DNA of 64,000 nt, from positions 310,001 through 374,000 of the forward strand of contig NZ_SJKD01000001.1 of the NCBI RefSeq assembly GCF_004331485.1, in the 5' to 3' direction. A program made the translations under genes and the position numbers. Source of the stretch: Kribbella capetownensis (GTDB lineage: Bacteria; Actinomycetota; Actinomycetes; Propionibacteriales; Kribbellaceae). Below, one piece after another: positions 17,678 through 24,850 of the stretch; position 1 is the stretch's first letter, and each line of letters opens with the position of its first letter. Under the pieces are notes generated by a model that had not been told where the DNA came from, made no database searches, and worked only from the letters and a program-made list of their open reading frames with translations.

Positions 17678-17724
17678 CTACATCTTGGCGACGAGGTGGC
17701 CTCGAGCGCGTCGTACCAACTCAT
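17678..17724 (-). pseudogene. Scar of pseH-like gene (start fused to end)
   Basis: On the minus strand the ATG at 17724 reads MSWYDALEA, identical to the start of the gene at 5866-6618. In another frame it runs directly into HLVAKM-stop, matching the intact C-terminus HLVAAT-stop. About 700 bp are missing and the join is out of frame. The spacer to the next gene (17725-17736) also matches 6619-6630. Confidence 0.75.
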
Positions 17725-17736
17725 CAGGCACGGAGC

Positions 17737-18732
17737 TCAGGGCATGTCCTTGTCCGGCGCATCGGCTGTCTCCTGAAAGGTGTGGTGACCCGGGTCATCG
17801 AGGCTGTCGTAACCGACGAGGAACTGAGGCCGGCGCTGACTCGACTGGAACAATCGCGCGACGTACTCACCCAGGAGACCAAGACACAGCAACTGGATCG
17901 CACCGATCACGCCGACAGCCAAGACGGTCGACGTCCAGCCAGGTACGCTTCGCCCGGCAAGCTTGACGGCCAGCGCACCGATCACAACTGCGCAAGACAC
18001 CAACCCACCAAGCAACCCGAGCCAGGTCGCCAGCCGCAACGGCGCCGCCGAGAACGCCGTCACACTGTCAAACGTCAACCGCAGCATCTTCGACAAGTTG
18101 TACTTCGTCGTCCCCGCCATCCGCTCCGCACGCACGTACCGAACCTGCGCGCTCGGGAACCCCAACCACGGAATCACCAGCCGGAACACCCGGCCGTCCT
18201 CCGGCAACGCGTTCACCGCGTCGACCACGCGCCGCGACACCAACCGGAAATCACCGGCGTCGAACGGGATCTCCTCGCCCACGAGCCGGCACATCAACCG
18301 GTAGTACATCCGCGCGGTCGTCCGCTTCACCCAGGTGTCGCTCGACCGGTCCGACCGGACGCCGTACACGACGTCCACATCCTGCTCCCGCACCGCCGCG
18401 AGGAACTCCGCGATCACTTCCGGCGGGTCCTGCAGATCCGCATCGATCGTCACCAGGAACTCACCCCGCGCCCGCCGGAACCCGGCCGACAGCGCCGCCT
18501 GATGACCGCTGTTCCGCAGCAGCCGTACGATGCGCAGCTGCGGCCAGTCCCTCGCGGCCTCCAACAGCAGCGCCGCGGTCCGGTCGCGGCTGCCGTCGTC
18601 CACCACGATCAGTTCGTAGGAGATCCCGAGACCGTCCAGCAACGGATGCATCCGCTCGAAAAACAGCGGCAACACTTCCTCCTCGTCGTACATCGGCACG
18701 ACGACGGAAAGTACGGACTGCTCGGTTCGCAT
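17737..18732 (-). CDS. DPM1/GtrB-like GT2 glycosyltransferase with two C-terminal membrane spans
   Basis: The 331-aa protein reads MRTEQSVLSVVVPMYDEEEV, then VVDDGSRDRT, TIDADLQDPPEVI (the DXD region) and FDAGDFRLVSR, the signature order of polyprenyl-phosphate mannose/glucose synthases. Two hydrophobic helices at ~residues 225-290 anchor it in the membrane. It likely charges undecaprenyl phosphate with a sugar that GT-C enzymes such as the one at 6775-9000 then transfer outside. I chose the ATG at 18732 over upstream starts because of the motif position. A deleted copy lies at 6631-6708, directly upstream of that GT-C gene. Confidence 0.88.
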   Translation of the reverse strand: MRTEQSVLSVVVPMYDEEEVLPLFFERMHPLLDGLGISYELIVVDDGSRDRTAALLLEAARDWPQLRIVRLLRNSGHQAALSAGFRRARGEFLVTIDADLQDPPEVIAEFLAAVREQDVDVVYGVRSDRSSDTWVKRTTARMYYRLMCRLVGEEIPFDAGDFRLVSRRVVDAVNALPEDGRVFRLVIPWLGFPSAQVRYVRAERMAGTTKYNLSKMLRLTFDSVTAFSAAPLRLATWLGLLGGLVSCAVVIGALAVKLAGRSVPGWTSTVLAVGVIGAIQLLCLGLLGEYVARLFQSSQRRPQFLVGYDSLDDPGHHTFQETADAPDKDMP

Positions 18733-18787
18733 AGAGGACCTCCGGTTCCGGAGACTACTCGGAAGACCGCCACCCCGCGGGCACCGG

Positions 18788-18850
18788 ACGCTCGTGCTGT
18801 TCACCTGTCTCGGGATCGCGCTGCCCGGGTTCGCGCTGTGGCGCCCGGTG
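18788..18850 (+). pseudogene. Fragment of GT-C-like membrane protein gene
   Basis: The plus strand translates TLVLFTCLGIALPGFALWRP. The intact protein at 6775-9000 has RFVLFTGLAIALPGFALWRL at about residues 45-64. Nucleotide match is high over about 55 bp. The rest of the gene is absent. It stands upstream and divergent from the DPM-like gene, as the intact gene does in the left copy. Confidence 0.7.
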
Positions 18851-18909
18851 GCCTCATCGACCCCGAGGGCGACCGGATGATCGAGACGAACACGACGCTG
18901 GTTGGCTAG
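18850..18909 (+). pseudogene. C-terminal relic of a pseC-like gene
   Basis: The plus strand reads IDPEGDRMIETNTTLVG then TAG, a degraded version of the PseC C-terminus (DVDRVIETLTDLVS). The last bases GCTGGTTGGCTAGCG and what follows are almost identical to 11415-11450. It directly abuts the GT-C fragment. Confidence 0.7.
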
Positions 18910-18930
18910 CGCGCATGGTCGGAGCTTAAG

Positions 18931-20433
18931 GTGACCCCTGTGATCCGATCGATCCTGGTCGGCGCCGAGATGCTCAACTGGTCCGACCTGCACCCGGTCG
19001 ACGCCCGTCCCGCAGCGTCCGGACCGGCCGCCGCAGCACTCTTGGCCGCCACCCTTCAGCCCAACGACGCCGTCCTGCTCGCCGGTCCGCACTCCTTGAA
19101 CCTGATCGCCGACATCGCCGCGCGCGTCGCCTCCGTGGATGTCCTCGTGCGTTCCGCCCCGGACGCCGAAGAGATCGCCGGCGTCATCGCCCGACCGCTC
19201 GCCGACAACAAGGTCTTCTGCGGCGCCCTGGACCGCTTCACCCCGACGTACGGCAACTCCTCCGGGTACGACGCGGTGGTCGCGCTCGACGGACTGGACC
19301 GGCTCGTCGGTCCAGACACAGCGAAGCTCGGCTGGGCGGACGCTCTGGCCGCTCTGCAGGCTCGGCTTGCTCCCTCGGGGCGCCTCCTTCTCGGGGCCGA
19401 GAACCAGTTCGGTTTCGAGCGCTTGCTCCAGCCCGCCATCGCGGCCGCGCTGCCACGGAACGAGGACTGGGCACGTGACCTCACCGACGCCGCACCCGGG
19501 GGCCTGAAACCGCTCCAGACCGCCCTCGAGGACGCCGGCCTCGACAGCTCGACGATGTACGCGGTGTTCCCGTCACTGGTCGACGCCCAGGTCGCGCTCA
19601 CGGAGGTCAGCGGACCGCTACCGGCTGCGGTGGCCGCCCGCACCATGGCCGCCAGGTACGCCGGGCCGACCCTGATGGACCCGTACCGTTTCGTGCAGGA
19701 CACGGTTCGGGCCGGCCTGACCTTCGAACTGGCTCCGGCTTGGTACGTCGTCACCACCGCCGATGACCTGCCCGGTGTGCTGCCCGCCGATGCGGTCCCG
19801 GGTGGCTCAGGTGTCCTCCTGGAGGAGTACTTGCTCGCCGCTCTCCGGGTCGATCAGGCGGCGGTGCGTCGTACGGTGCCCGAATACGTGTCATGGTTGC
19901 GTGAGCAGGACGACGCCACCGCGCAGCTCGCCGCTCTGGATAACGTGATCCTCGACGGCATGTCGTTCCGGCTGTTCGCGGAGAGTGAGCCCGTCACGGC
20001 GTACCTGCCGGAGACGCTGGAAGGGGACTACGTCGCGCCACCTGGCGAGGCATTGGTCGTCGCGCACCTGGCACGCTTCGCCCGACGTTCGCTGGACAGT
20101 GGCTCGAGGCAACCGTGGCCTGCCGGTGGCTACCCTGACGGGTTGACCGCACGGCTCGCCGCGATGGCCGGAATCACTGTGACAAAGTGGCTTTCGTCAC
20201 GACGTGAGATGGTCAGACCGCTCGGCAGCGCCGAGCAGCTGGCGACCGTCGCGCGCCTCTCGGAGGAGCTGGCCTCCTCCAGTGCGCGGGGGATCATCTT
20301 CCACGGTCAGATCAGCGGGATTCGACAGTCGAAGCCGTACCGTGTCGGCCACGCCGTGACGGGCCCGCTGCGGCACGTGCTGCGAGTACAGGGGAAGGTT
20401 CGGCGATTGGCGCGGAAGGTCCGGGGTCGCTGA
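18931..20433 (+). CDS. MTL family protein (methyltransferase-fold-like), recent duplicate
   Basis: The 500-aa protein is nearly identical in long stretches to 11449-12903, including the 30 bp upstream of the GTG start. It keeps LLAGPHSLNLIADI, VDVLVRSAPDAEEIA, VALDGLDRLVG and ENQFGFERLL, and the C-terminal ISGIRQSKPYRVGHAVTGP. An insertion near residue 355 (ESEPVTAYLPETLEGD) distinguishes it. Its TGA still overlaps an ATG, but that ATG now opens only the 85-bp relic of the MHH gene. The protein may have lost its coupled partner. Function as for the paralogue: unknown, possibly a methyltransferase-fold protein of glycan assembly. Confidence 0.75.
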   Translation: MTPVIRSILVGAEMLNWSDLHPVDARPAASGPAAAALLAATLQPNDAVLLAGPHSLNLIADIAARVASVDVLVRSAPDAEEIAGVIARPLADNKVFCGALDRFTPTYGNSSGYDAVVALDGLDRLVGPDTAKLGWADALAALQARLAPSGRLLLGAENQFGFERLLQPAIAAALPRNEDWARDLTDAAPGGLKPLQTALEDAGLDSSTMYAVFPSLVDAQVALTEVSGPLPAAVAARTMAARYAGPTLMDPYRFVQDTVRAGLTFELAPAWYVVTTADDLPGVLPADAVPGGSGVLLEEYLLAALRVDQAAVRRTVPEYVSWLREQDDATAQLAALDNVILDGMSFRLFAESEPVTAYLPETLEGDYVAPPGEALVVAHLARFARRSLDSGSRQPWPAGGYPDGLTARLAAMAGITVTKWLSSRREMVRPLGSAEQLATVARLSEELASSSARGIIFHGQISGIRQSKPYRVGHAVTGPLRHVLRVQGKVRRLARKVRGR

Positions 20434-20517
20434 TGCACCACGCGAACGACCGAGGAACTACTCGGCGACCACCGAGCCTGCCCCGCCGTGATCCGCGAGT
20501 TGTTCCGATGGAACTGA
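20433..20517 (+). pseudogene. Scar of MHH gene (start fused to end)
   Basis: ATG-CAC-CAC-GCG-AAC at 20433 gives MHHAN, identical to the start of 12903-13718. Bases 20477-20514 (GCCTGCCCCGCC and on, to GATGGAAC) match the intact 3' end coding CPAEIRELFRWN. About 730 bp of the middle are lost. The start and end are in different frames. Confidence 0.8.
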
Positions 20518-20543
20518 AGATCGGCATCGTCATCGGCGAGTGA
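20514..20543 (+). pseudogene. Scar of pseF-like gene (start fused to end)
   Basis: CTG-AAG-ATC-GGC-ATC-GTC-ATC-GGC-GAG-TGA reads LKIGIVIGE-stop. The intact gene begins MTIGIIT and ends KKLGE-stop. The match is short, so this rests partly on its position right after the MHH scar, which is where a pseF relic also follows the intact MHH gene (13732-13800). Confidence 0.5.
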
Positions 20544-20581
20544 CACCGCGCCAGCCCGCCGCTACGGCATGATTTGCGGTG

Positions 20582-21424
20582 ATGACCACCGAGGATCCAG
20601 TACCGGAGCCGGCGACCGACCGGGACACGCCGGAGACCGGCTCGAACGCGGCCCGCGCCCAGGCCTTCGGCGCCGTGGCGACCGCGTACGACGCGGGCCG
20701 GCCGACGTTTCCCGCCGAGGCACTGACCTGGATCCTCGGGCCGGGGCGCGGGCTGCAGGTCCTCGACCTCGGGGCCGGCACCGGCAAGCTCGCCGCCGTC
20801 GCGGCAGCGCTCGGGCACGACGTGATCGCGGTCGACCCGTCGCAGGAGATGCTCGAGGTCTGCCGCCGCCGGCCCGGCCTCGACACGATGATGGGTGCGG
20901 CCGAGTCGATCCCGCTCGCCCACGCCTCGGTCGACGCGGTGATCGTCGGGCAGGCGTTCCACTGGTTCGACCACGCTCGGGCCTTGCCGGAGATCGCCCG
21001 CGTGCTGCGGCCGAACGGCGTACTCGGGCTGCTCTGGAACAGGGCCGACATCGTGGTCCCCTGGGTGCGGCGGATGGTCCACACGATGCAGGGCGATGCC
21101 ATCGGCGGCGATCGGTTCGACCCGGTGCCGGTCCTGCTGCAGTCGGGCCTGTTCGCGCTCGTCGAGGACACGCGCTTCCGGCATTGGCAGGACCTGGATC
21201 GCAACGGTCTGCGTCAGTTGGCGCAGTCGCACTCGCGGATCGCTGTTCTGACCGAGTCCCGCCGCGACGCCGTACTGGAGCAGGTCGACGCCATCTACGA
21301 CAACACTGCGCGACCGCCGGAGCCGCTCCGGATGCCGTATTTCACCGATTGCTACCGGGCTCGGCCCAGTGACCTGGCGAATTACCGCCGGACCCTCGAC
21401 GCCCCGGTCGCGCCCCATCTCTAG
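20582..21424 (+). CDS. Class I SAM-dependent methyltransferase
   Basis: The 280-aa protein has motif I VLDLGAGTGKLAAV at about residue 60, then IAVDPSQEMLEVC, VDAVIVGQAFHWFDH and VLRPNGVLGLLWNR. The HWFDH block is typical of the UbiE/Tam-like branch that includes trans-aconitate methyltransferase-like enzymes. It starts at ATG 20582, with a GTG 3 nt earlier. It lies between the glycan locus and the acetate-permease genes, and its substrate cannot be told from sequence. Confidence 0.8.
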   Translation: MTTEDPVPEPATDRDTPETGSNAARAQAFGAVATAYDAGRPTFPAEALTWILGPGRGLQVLDLGAGTGKLAAVAAALGHDVIAVDPSQEMLEVCRRRPGLDTMMGAAESIPLAHASVDAVIVGQAFHWFDHARALPEIARVLRPNGVLGLLWNRADIVVPWVRRMVHTMQGDAIGGDRFDPVPVLLQSGLFALVEDTRFRHWQDLDRNGLRQLAQSHSRIAVLTESRRDAVLEQVDAIYDNTARPPEPLRMPYFTDCYRARPSDLANYRRTLDAPVAPHL

Positions 21425-21529
21425 CATTCCCCGAAACGTTTTGGTTGCGGTGGGTCACAAATCCGCGACATGGGGCTAACGTGCACGTGTTCGTGTTCAG
21501 CGCTGGGCCATTGGAGAACAGGGAAACTC

Positions 21530-21871
21530 ATGGACGAGGAAATGGTGCGCGAGCGGGATGCCCGCGCCTATGAGGCCGTACACGAGGCGGCCGACTTCAC
21601 CAAGCTGAAAACGCGCTACAAGAACTTCGTGGTGCCGTGGACCATCGCGTTCATGGCCTGGTACCTGGCGTACGTCGCCTGCTGCAACTGGGCCCGCGGC
21701 TTCATGGACCACCAGGTGGTGGGGCATATCAATGTGGCCCTGATCTTCGGCCTGCTGCAGTTCGTGTCGACCTTCGTGATCGCGGCGGTGTACGGCCGGT
21801 TCGCGAACCGCAAGCTCGACCCGCTGGCCAGTGGACTGAACGCCAAGTACAAGAGGGAGCGTCGCCGGTGA
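21530..21871 (+). CDS. DUF485 small membrane protein
   Basis: The 113-aa protein has two hydrophobic segments (about residues 35-57 and 68-92) after a charged N-terminus, matching the DUF485/YjcH family. In many bacteria yjcH precedes actP and is co-transcribed with it. Here its TGA overlaps the GTG of the permease gene (GTGA), so the two are coupled. It probably assists or regulates the symporter at the membrane. I chose the ATG at 21530 over an upstream GTG because the family begins with a short polar N-terminus. Confidence 0.85.
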   Translation: MDEEMVRERDARAYEAVHEAADFTKLKTRYKNFVVPWTIAFMAWYLAYVACCNWARGFMDHQVVGHINVALIFGLLQFVSTFVIAAVYGRFANRKLDPLASGLNAKYKRERRR

Positions 21872-23520
21872 ACGTCCTCAGCATCCCGATCCTGATCCCG
21901 CTGGCCGACGCCGAGCCGGGCAACCGGGCCCTCACCATCTCGCTGTTCTCCGCGGTCGTCGCCGTGACGCTGTACATCACCTGGTGGGCGTCCCGGCAGA
22001 ACAAGACCGCGGCCGACTACTACGCCGGCGGCCGCTCCTTCAGCGGTGCGCAGAACGGACTGGCCGTCTCCGGCGACTACATGTCCGCGGCGTCGTTCCT
22101 CGGCATCTCCGGCCAGATCGCCCTGTTCGGGTACGACGGCTTCCTCTACTCGATCGGGTTCCTGGTCGCGTGGCTGGTCGCGCTGTTGCTGATCGCCGAA
22201 CTGCTGCGGAACTCGGGCCGCTTCACGATGGCCGATCAACTCGCGTTCCGGATGAAGCAGAAGCCGGTCCGGACCGCGGCCGCGACCTCGACGATCGTGG
22301 TGTCGATCTTCTACCTGCTGGCCCAGATGGTCGGCGCCGGTTCGCTGGTCGGGCTGCTGCTCGGTGTGAAGAGTGAAGGCCTGAAGGCGGCGGTGATCGT
22401 CCTGGTCGGCGCACTGATGATCGTCTACGTGACGATCGGCGGCATGAAGGGCACGACCTGGGTGCAGATCGTCAAGGCCGTGCTGCTGATGGCCGGCACG
22501 GTGGTCATCACCTTCCTGGTGCTGGTGAAGTTCAACTTCAACCTCTCCGACCTGCTCGGCGCGGCCGCGGACAACTCCGGCAAGGGCGAGGCGTTCCTGC
22601 AGCCCGGGCTGCTCTATGGCAAGGACCTGACCGGGCAGATCGACTTCCTGTCGCTCGGCCTGGCACTGGTCCTCGGTACGGCGGGTCTGCCGCACATCCT
22701 GATCCGCTTCTACACCGTGCCGGACTCGCAGACCGCACGCCGGTCGGTGCAGTGGGCAATCGGTCTGATCGGCGCGTTCTACCTGATGACGCTGGCGCTC
22801 GGGTTCGGTGCGGCGGCGCTGCTCGACACCGGCAAGGGTTCGGCGGTCGCGGAGTCGAAGGGCAACGTGGCGTCGCCACTGCTGGCCGAATCCGTCGGCG
22901 GTGGCGCCGGCTCCACCGGCGGCGCGATCCTGCTCGCCCTGATCGCGGCGGTCGCGTTCGCCACGATTCTCGCGGTGGTCGCCGGGCTCACCCTGACCTC
23001 GGCCTCGTCGTTCGCGCACGACCTCTACGCGAACGTGATCGCCAAGACCAAGCCGGACGAGAAGACCGAACTGCGAGTGGCGCGGTTCGCGGCGATCGGG
23101 ATCGGCGCGGTCTCGATCGCGCTGGCGATCCCGGCGCAGAAGCTGAACATCGCGTTCCTGGTCGCGCTGGCGTTCGCGGTCGCCGCGTCGGCGAACCTGC
23201 CGGCGCTGCTGTTCAACCTGTTCTGGAAGCGATTCAACACCGCCGGCGCGGCCTGGAGCATCTACGGCGGCCTGATCTCCGCGGTCGTCCTGGTGTTCTT
23301 CTCGCCGGTCGTGTCCGGTACGCCGACGTCGATGATCACCGACGCCGACTTCTCCTGGTTCCCGCTGTCGAACCCGGGCATCGTGTCGATCCCGCTGGGC
23401 TTCCTGTTCGGTGTCCTGGGCACCTTCCTCGGCCGCGACCGGTCGAGCGAGTCCCGCTACAACGAACTCTCCGTCCGCGCCCTCACCGGCGCCGGCGCCG
23501 AAGGCCCGGCCAAACACTAG
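21868..23520 (+). CDS. actP: Sodium:solute symporter, acetate permease ActP-type
   Basis: The 550-aa SSS-family protein has about 13 membrane segments. ADYYAGGRSFSGAQNGLAVSGDYMSAASFLG at residues ~45-75 is the classic ActP/SSS block, and LGTAGLPHILIRFYTV is the ActP-specific loop. It imports acetate or short monocarboxylates with Na+ or H+. The start is GTG 21868, overlapping the DUF485 stop. Acetyl-CoA synthetase at 30662-32641 would activate the imported acetate, though it is not in the same operon. Confidence 0.9.
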   Translation: MNVLSIPILIPLADAEPGNRALTISLFSAVVAVTLYITWWASRQNKTAADYYAGGRSFSGAQNGLAVSGDYMSAASFLGISGQIALFGYDGFLYSIGFLVAWLVALLLIAELLRNSGRFTMADQLAFRMKQKPVRTAAATSTIVVSIFYLLAQMVGAGSLVGLLLGVKSEGLKAAVIVLVGALMIVYVTIGGMKGTTWVQIVKAVLLMAGTVVITFLVLVKFNFNLSDLLGAAADNSGKGEAFLQPGLLYGKDLTGQIDFLSLGLALVLGTAGLPHILIRFYTVPDSQTARRSVQWAIGLIGAFYLMTLALGFGAAALLDTGKGSAVAESKGNVASPLLAESVGGGAGSTGGAILLALIAAVAFATILAVVAGLTLTSASSFAHDLYANVIAKTKPDEKTELRVARFAAIGIGAVSIALAIPAQKLNIAFLVALAFAVAASANLPALLFNLFWKRFNTAGAAWSIYGGLISAVVLVFFSPVVSGTPTSMITDADFSWFPLSNPGIVSIPLGFLFGVLGTFLGRDRSSESRYNELSVRALTGAGAEGPAKH

Positions 23521-23549
23521 TCGCCCCCTGGCGGATCCAGCGTGCGTGC

Positions 23550-23708
23550 ATGCGGAGTCGGCGGCGGTTCCTCGGGCTGATGCCCGCGGCCGCCGCCGTT
23601 CTGCTGTCCGCTGGCAGCGGTCGCGCAGATGATCGCTGCCGTGCTGTGAGGGCCGCCGTCGCAGTGTTCCTGCTCAGCGACTCGCTGGTACGGCCGCCGG
23701 CTTTTTGA
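23550..23708 (+). CDS. Doubtful 52-codon ORF with Tat-like N-terminus
   Basis: The frame reads MRSRRRFLGLMPAAAAVLL, resembling a twin-arginine signal peptide, then soon ends. There is no ribosome site and no recognisable mature domain. It could be a relic of a secreted protein or chance. The rest of the 23521-23803 gap shows nothing else I can support. Confidence 0.2.
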   Translation: MRSRRRFLGLMPAAAAVLLSAGSGRADDRCRAVRAAVAVFLLSDSLVRPPAF

Positions 23709-23803
23709 CGGGTCGCACGAATTTACGCACTCCGGTCTAGCGCAGAGTGGGTCTGTGGGTTAAGGCTGCTCATGTTCCTGTGGGCGGGCTTGAGGAGATG
23801 GTG

Positions 23804-24640
23804 ATGGCTGAGCGGGTTTTAATGGATGTGCCGGCGTTCTGGGAGAACGGGTGGCAGATTCTGCGTGGGGTGTACACCCCGGAGGAGGTGCAGAAGTTTC
23901 GTGACGGCGCGCAGGCGTCGAGAGGGGTGAGCGGCGAGCTACTCTCGCGGCCGCTGATGAGGCACGCGATCCTGGACGGGAAGATGGTCGAAGTGGCCAG
24001 GCAACTGCTTGGTTCCGACGACATCATGTACGCCGGTGACAGTTCCTTCACCATCAATTCCGGCCAGCACGGCTACCACAAGGACAACGCGGACCGCAAG
24101 GACGCGAACGCACCGGACTGGCAGGGCCGCTACACGATCCTCAGGTTCGGGATCTACCTGCAGGATCACACCAGGCACACGGGTGGCTTGAACCTGCGGC
24201 ACAAGTCGCACAACGAACCTGACCTGACCACCGGCAAGACGATCTATGTGAAGACCAGGCCGGGCGATCTGGCGGTGTGGAGTCTGCGCACGACGCACAG
24301 CGGCAACGGCAAACTGCTCAGCTTTCCTTGGTGGGTAACGCCCGAACCGCAGAGCCAGGACAAGGAAGGGTGGCCCTGGTACTACCGCGAGGCCAAACCG
24401 GATGGCGACCGGATCGCGGTGTTCGTCGCCCTCGGCCTCGACGACGACCATCACGACCGCTATACGACGTACCTGAAGACGCGGAAGTACATGGTCGACA
24501 TGTGGCACCGATCGAAACTGGATCCGGAGGTCTTCGACCAGGCCGCCAAGATCGGCCTGAAGATCCGCGACATGCACGACGAGGTCGCCGAAGACCCCAA
24601 CGTGGGCCAGAACGTCGAATGGAAGCCGATCCCGTACTGA
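23804..24640 (+). CDS. Phytanoyl-CoA dioxygenase (PhyH)-like Fe(II)/2-oxoglutarate oxygenase
   Basis: The 278-aa protein shows the PhyH layout: HGYHKDNAD carries the HxD iron ligands at about residue 90, SLRTTHSGNG supplies the distal His at about residue 165, and ILRFGIYLQDHTRHTGGL lies between them. Enzymes of this family hydroxylate or halogenate small molecules, using 2-oxoglutarate. I chose the ATG at 23804 because GAGGAG lies 8 nt upstream. The earlier ATG at 23798 is too close to it. No biosynthetic partner is adjacent, so the substrate is unknown. A hairpin follows the stop. Confidence 0.75.
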   Translation: MAERVLMDVPAFWENGWQILRGVYTPEEVQKFRDGAQASRGVSGELLSRPLMRHAILDGKMVEVARQLLGSDDIMYAGDSSFTINSGQHGYHKDNADRKDANAPDWQGRYTILRFGIYLQDHTRHTGGLNLRHKSHNEPDLTTGKTIYVKTRPGDLAVWSLRTTHSGNGKLLSFPWWVTPEPQSQDKEGWPWYYREAKPDGDRIAVFVALGLDDDHHDRYTTYLKTRKYMVDMWHRSKLDPEVFDQAAKIGLKIRDMHDEVAEDPNVGQNVEWKPIPY

Positions 24641-24646
24641 TCGGAA

Positions 24647-24674
24647 CGGGGCCGGTCCTTATCGACCGGCCCCG
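24647..24674 (+). terminator. Strong hairpin after the PhyH-like gene
   Basis: CGGGGCCGGTC and GACCGGCCCCG form a perfect 11-bp stem with a CTTATC loop, 7 nt after the stop codon. No T-tract follows, so it is either a Rho-independent-like terminator typical of high-GC genomes or an mRNA stabiliser. Confidence 0.6.
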
Positions 24675-24811
24675 ACTGGTTCGGCTGATCAGCCGATGGT
24701 GAGGGAAGGGCTTCTACACCGCAGGCTCCACATTTCTGGGGGAGCCGACATTCCCCGCCCTGTGATCTATTCCGCGACGAAGGTCTTCAGCACCGGTTAG
24801 GCTCCACTACC

Positions 24812-24850
24812 ATGTCCGACCTGATTCCTGTCACCAAGAGACCGTCTTGA
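24812..24850 (+). other. 12-codon leader ORF or aminotransferase relic
   Basis: ATG at 24812 opens MSDLIPVTKRPS, and the TGA overlaps the ATG of the next gene (TGATG). IPVTKP is the usual N-terminus of DegT-type sugar aminotransferases, so this may be one more decayed gene start. It may also now act as a coupled leader peptide. A TAGGCT -10-like box at 24798-24803 would place transcription start next to the ATG. Confidence 0.35.

Noticed and set aside
10020..18909. Gene scars considered as insertion-sequence or transposon remnants
   Set aside because: No transposase frame, terminal inverted repeats or target duplications were seen. All scar sequences match neighbouring pathway genes instead.
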